From contig JAJYNP010000240.1 of the NCBI GenBank assembly GCA_021786265.1, forward strand, positions 1-6,112: a DNA stretch of 6,112 bases. The letters are read 5' to 3'. Shown here in pieces: positions 5,985 to 6,112 of the stretch. Both the position numbers and the translations under genes were made by a program. Position 1 is the first letter of the stretch. Each line of letters begins with the position of its first letter. The DNA comes from Chloroflexota bacterium (GTDB lineage Bacteria > Chloroflexota > Limnocylindria > Limnocylindrales > CSP1-4). The notes under the pieces were generated by a model. It searched no databases, was not told where the DNA came from, and saw only the letters and a program-made list of their open reading frames with translations.

Positions 5985-6015
5985 GCGCTGTTACACCACG
6001 AACTGGGACTTGACC
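5985..6015 (-). repeat. Right terminal inverted repeat of the IS (31 bp)
   Basis: Read inward on the minus strand it starts GGTCAAGTCCC and ends GGTGTAACAGCGC. It matches the reconstituted left end at 23 of 31 positions, with perfect identity in the inner 13 bp (5985-5997) and at GTCCC. Unlike the left end it is uninterrupted. Confidence 0.82.
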
Positions 6016-6023
6016 GCATCGAG
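6016..6023 (+). repeat. Target-site duplication of the IS256 element, right copy (8 bp GCATCGAG)
   Basis: This is the second copy of the 8-bp direct repeat at 345-352, directly outside the right inverted repeat. Its exactness indicates insertion by transposition at this site and no later rearrangement between the ends. Confidence 0.72.
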
Positions 6024-6112
6024 GGCACCCAGGCCCGGGACGCGTACCGCCGGCGGGAGACGCGTAGGGCGATAGCGCCTGCATGGTGCGGCGGCGCTAG
6101 CCTGTAGCGAGA
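6024..6112. other. Right-hand host flank, no gene assigned
   Basis: These 89 bases of host DNA carry no start codon with a supported ribosome-binding site. TAGCGCC (6073-6079) and GGCGCTA (6093-6099) form a 7-bp inverted repeat with a 13-nt loop; no U-tract follows, so a terminator or operator role is undecided. A plus-strand frame crossing the pre-insertion site (…FTDGRIEG-TQARDAYRRR…) is open to a TAG at 6104-6106 but has no start codon after the upstream in-frame stop, so I do not call it. Confidence 0.35.

Larger units (their letters stand above)
353..6015 (+). mobile_element. IS256-family insertion sequence interrupted by two group II introns
   Basis: The element is defined by 31-bp inverted repeats (left: 353-359 joined to 2466-2489; right: 5985-6015; 23 of 31 positions identical, inner 13 identical), an 8-bp flanking direct repeat, and a single IS256/mutator-type transposase in two exons (2569-3072 and 5241-5960). 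Removing intron A (2,106 nt) and intron B (2,168 nt) leaves 1,389 bp, a normal size for the family. A 7-bp stem at 2491-2515 lies between the left repeat and the transposase gene. The left repeat is physically broken by intron A, so this copy is probably immobile even if its transposase is made. The boundaries are inferred from repeat symmetry and could shift by one or two bases. Confidence 0.85.

Noticed and set aside
6073..6099. Inverted repeat in the right flank as an intrinsic terminator
   Set aside because: The 7-bp stem has a 13-nt loop and no following T-run, and no upstream gene is supported in the flank.
1..6112. CRISPR array, tRNA or rRNA
   Set aside because: No regularly spaced repeats with unique spacers, no cloverleaf or TTCRANNC-type T-loop in the flanks, and no rRNA-like segments were found.

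Overview
The window is GC-rich (close to 70 % by eye) with strongly G/C-biased third codon positions, which suggests a high-GC bacterium such as an actinobacterium or a similarly GC-rich phylum. The sequence alone does not settle the lineage. Almost everything in it is one nested mobile element.

Layout from left to right. Positions 1-139 (minus) look like the 5' end of a host gene running off the left edge, and 140-344 is non-coding host DNA. An IS256-family insertion sequence occupies 353-6015. It has 31-bp imperfect terminal inverted repeats beginning GG and is flanked by the 8-bp direct repeat GCATCGAG (345-352 and 6016-6023). The IS is split by two group II introns in opposite orientation. 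Intron A (minus, 360-2465, 2,106 nt) sits inside the left terminal inverted repeat and carries a reverse transcriptase-maturase at 516-1865. Intron B (plus, 3073-5240, 2,168 nt) interrupts the transposase gene immediately after the codons for the conserved Asp-Ala-Thr and carries a second, diverged reverse transcriptase-maturase at 3682-5121. Without the introns the IS would be 1,389 bp and encode a 407-residue DDE transposase. The last ~90 bases (6024-6112) are host DNA with no gene I can support.

How the parts work together. Intron B is in the sense orientation of the transposase, so splicing should restore an uninterrupted transposase reading frame (168 + 239 residues); it is potentially a tolerated passenger. 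Intron A cannot be neutralised by splicing for transposition, because it separates the outer 7 bp of the left inverted repeat from the inner 24 bp at the DNA level. The intact target duplication implies that the IS landed while its left end was whole and that intron A arrived later, freezing the IS in place. Both intron proteins have RT and maturase domains but no visible C-terminal HNH endonuclease. Both introns have a recognisable domain V, and in both a domain VI places an unpaired adenosine 7 nt (counted inclusively) from the 3' end.
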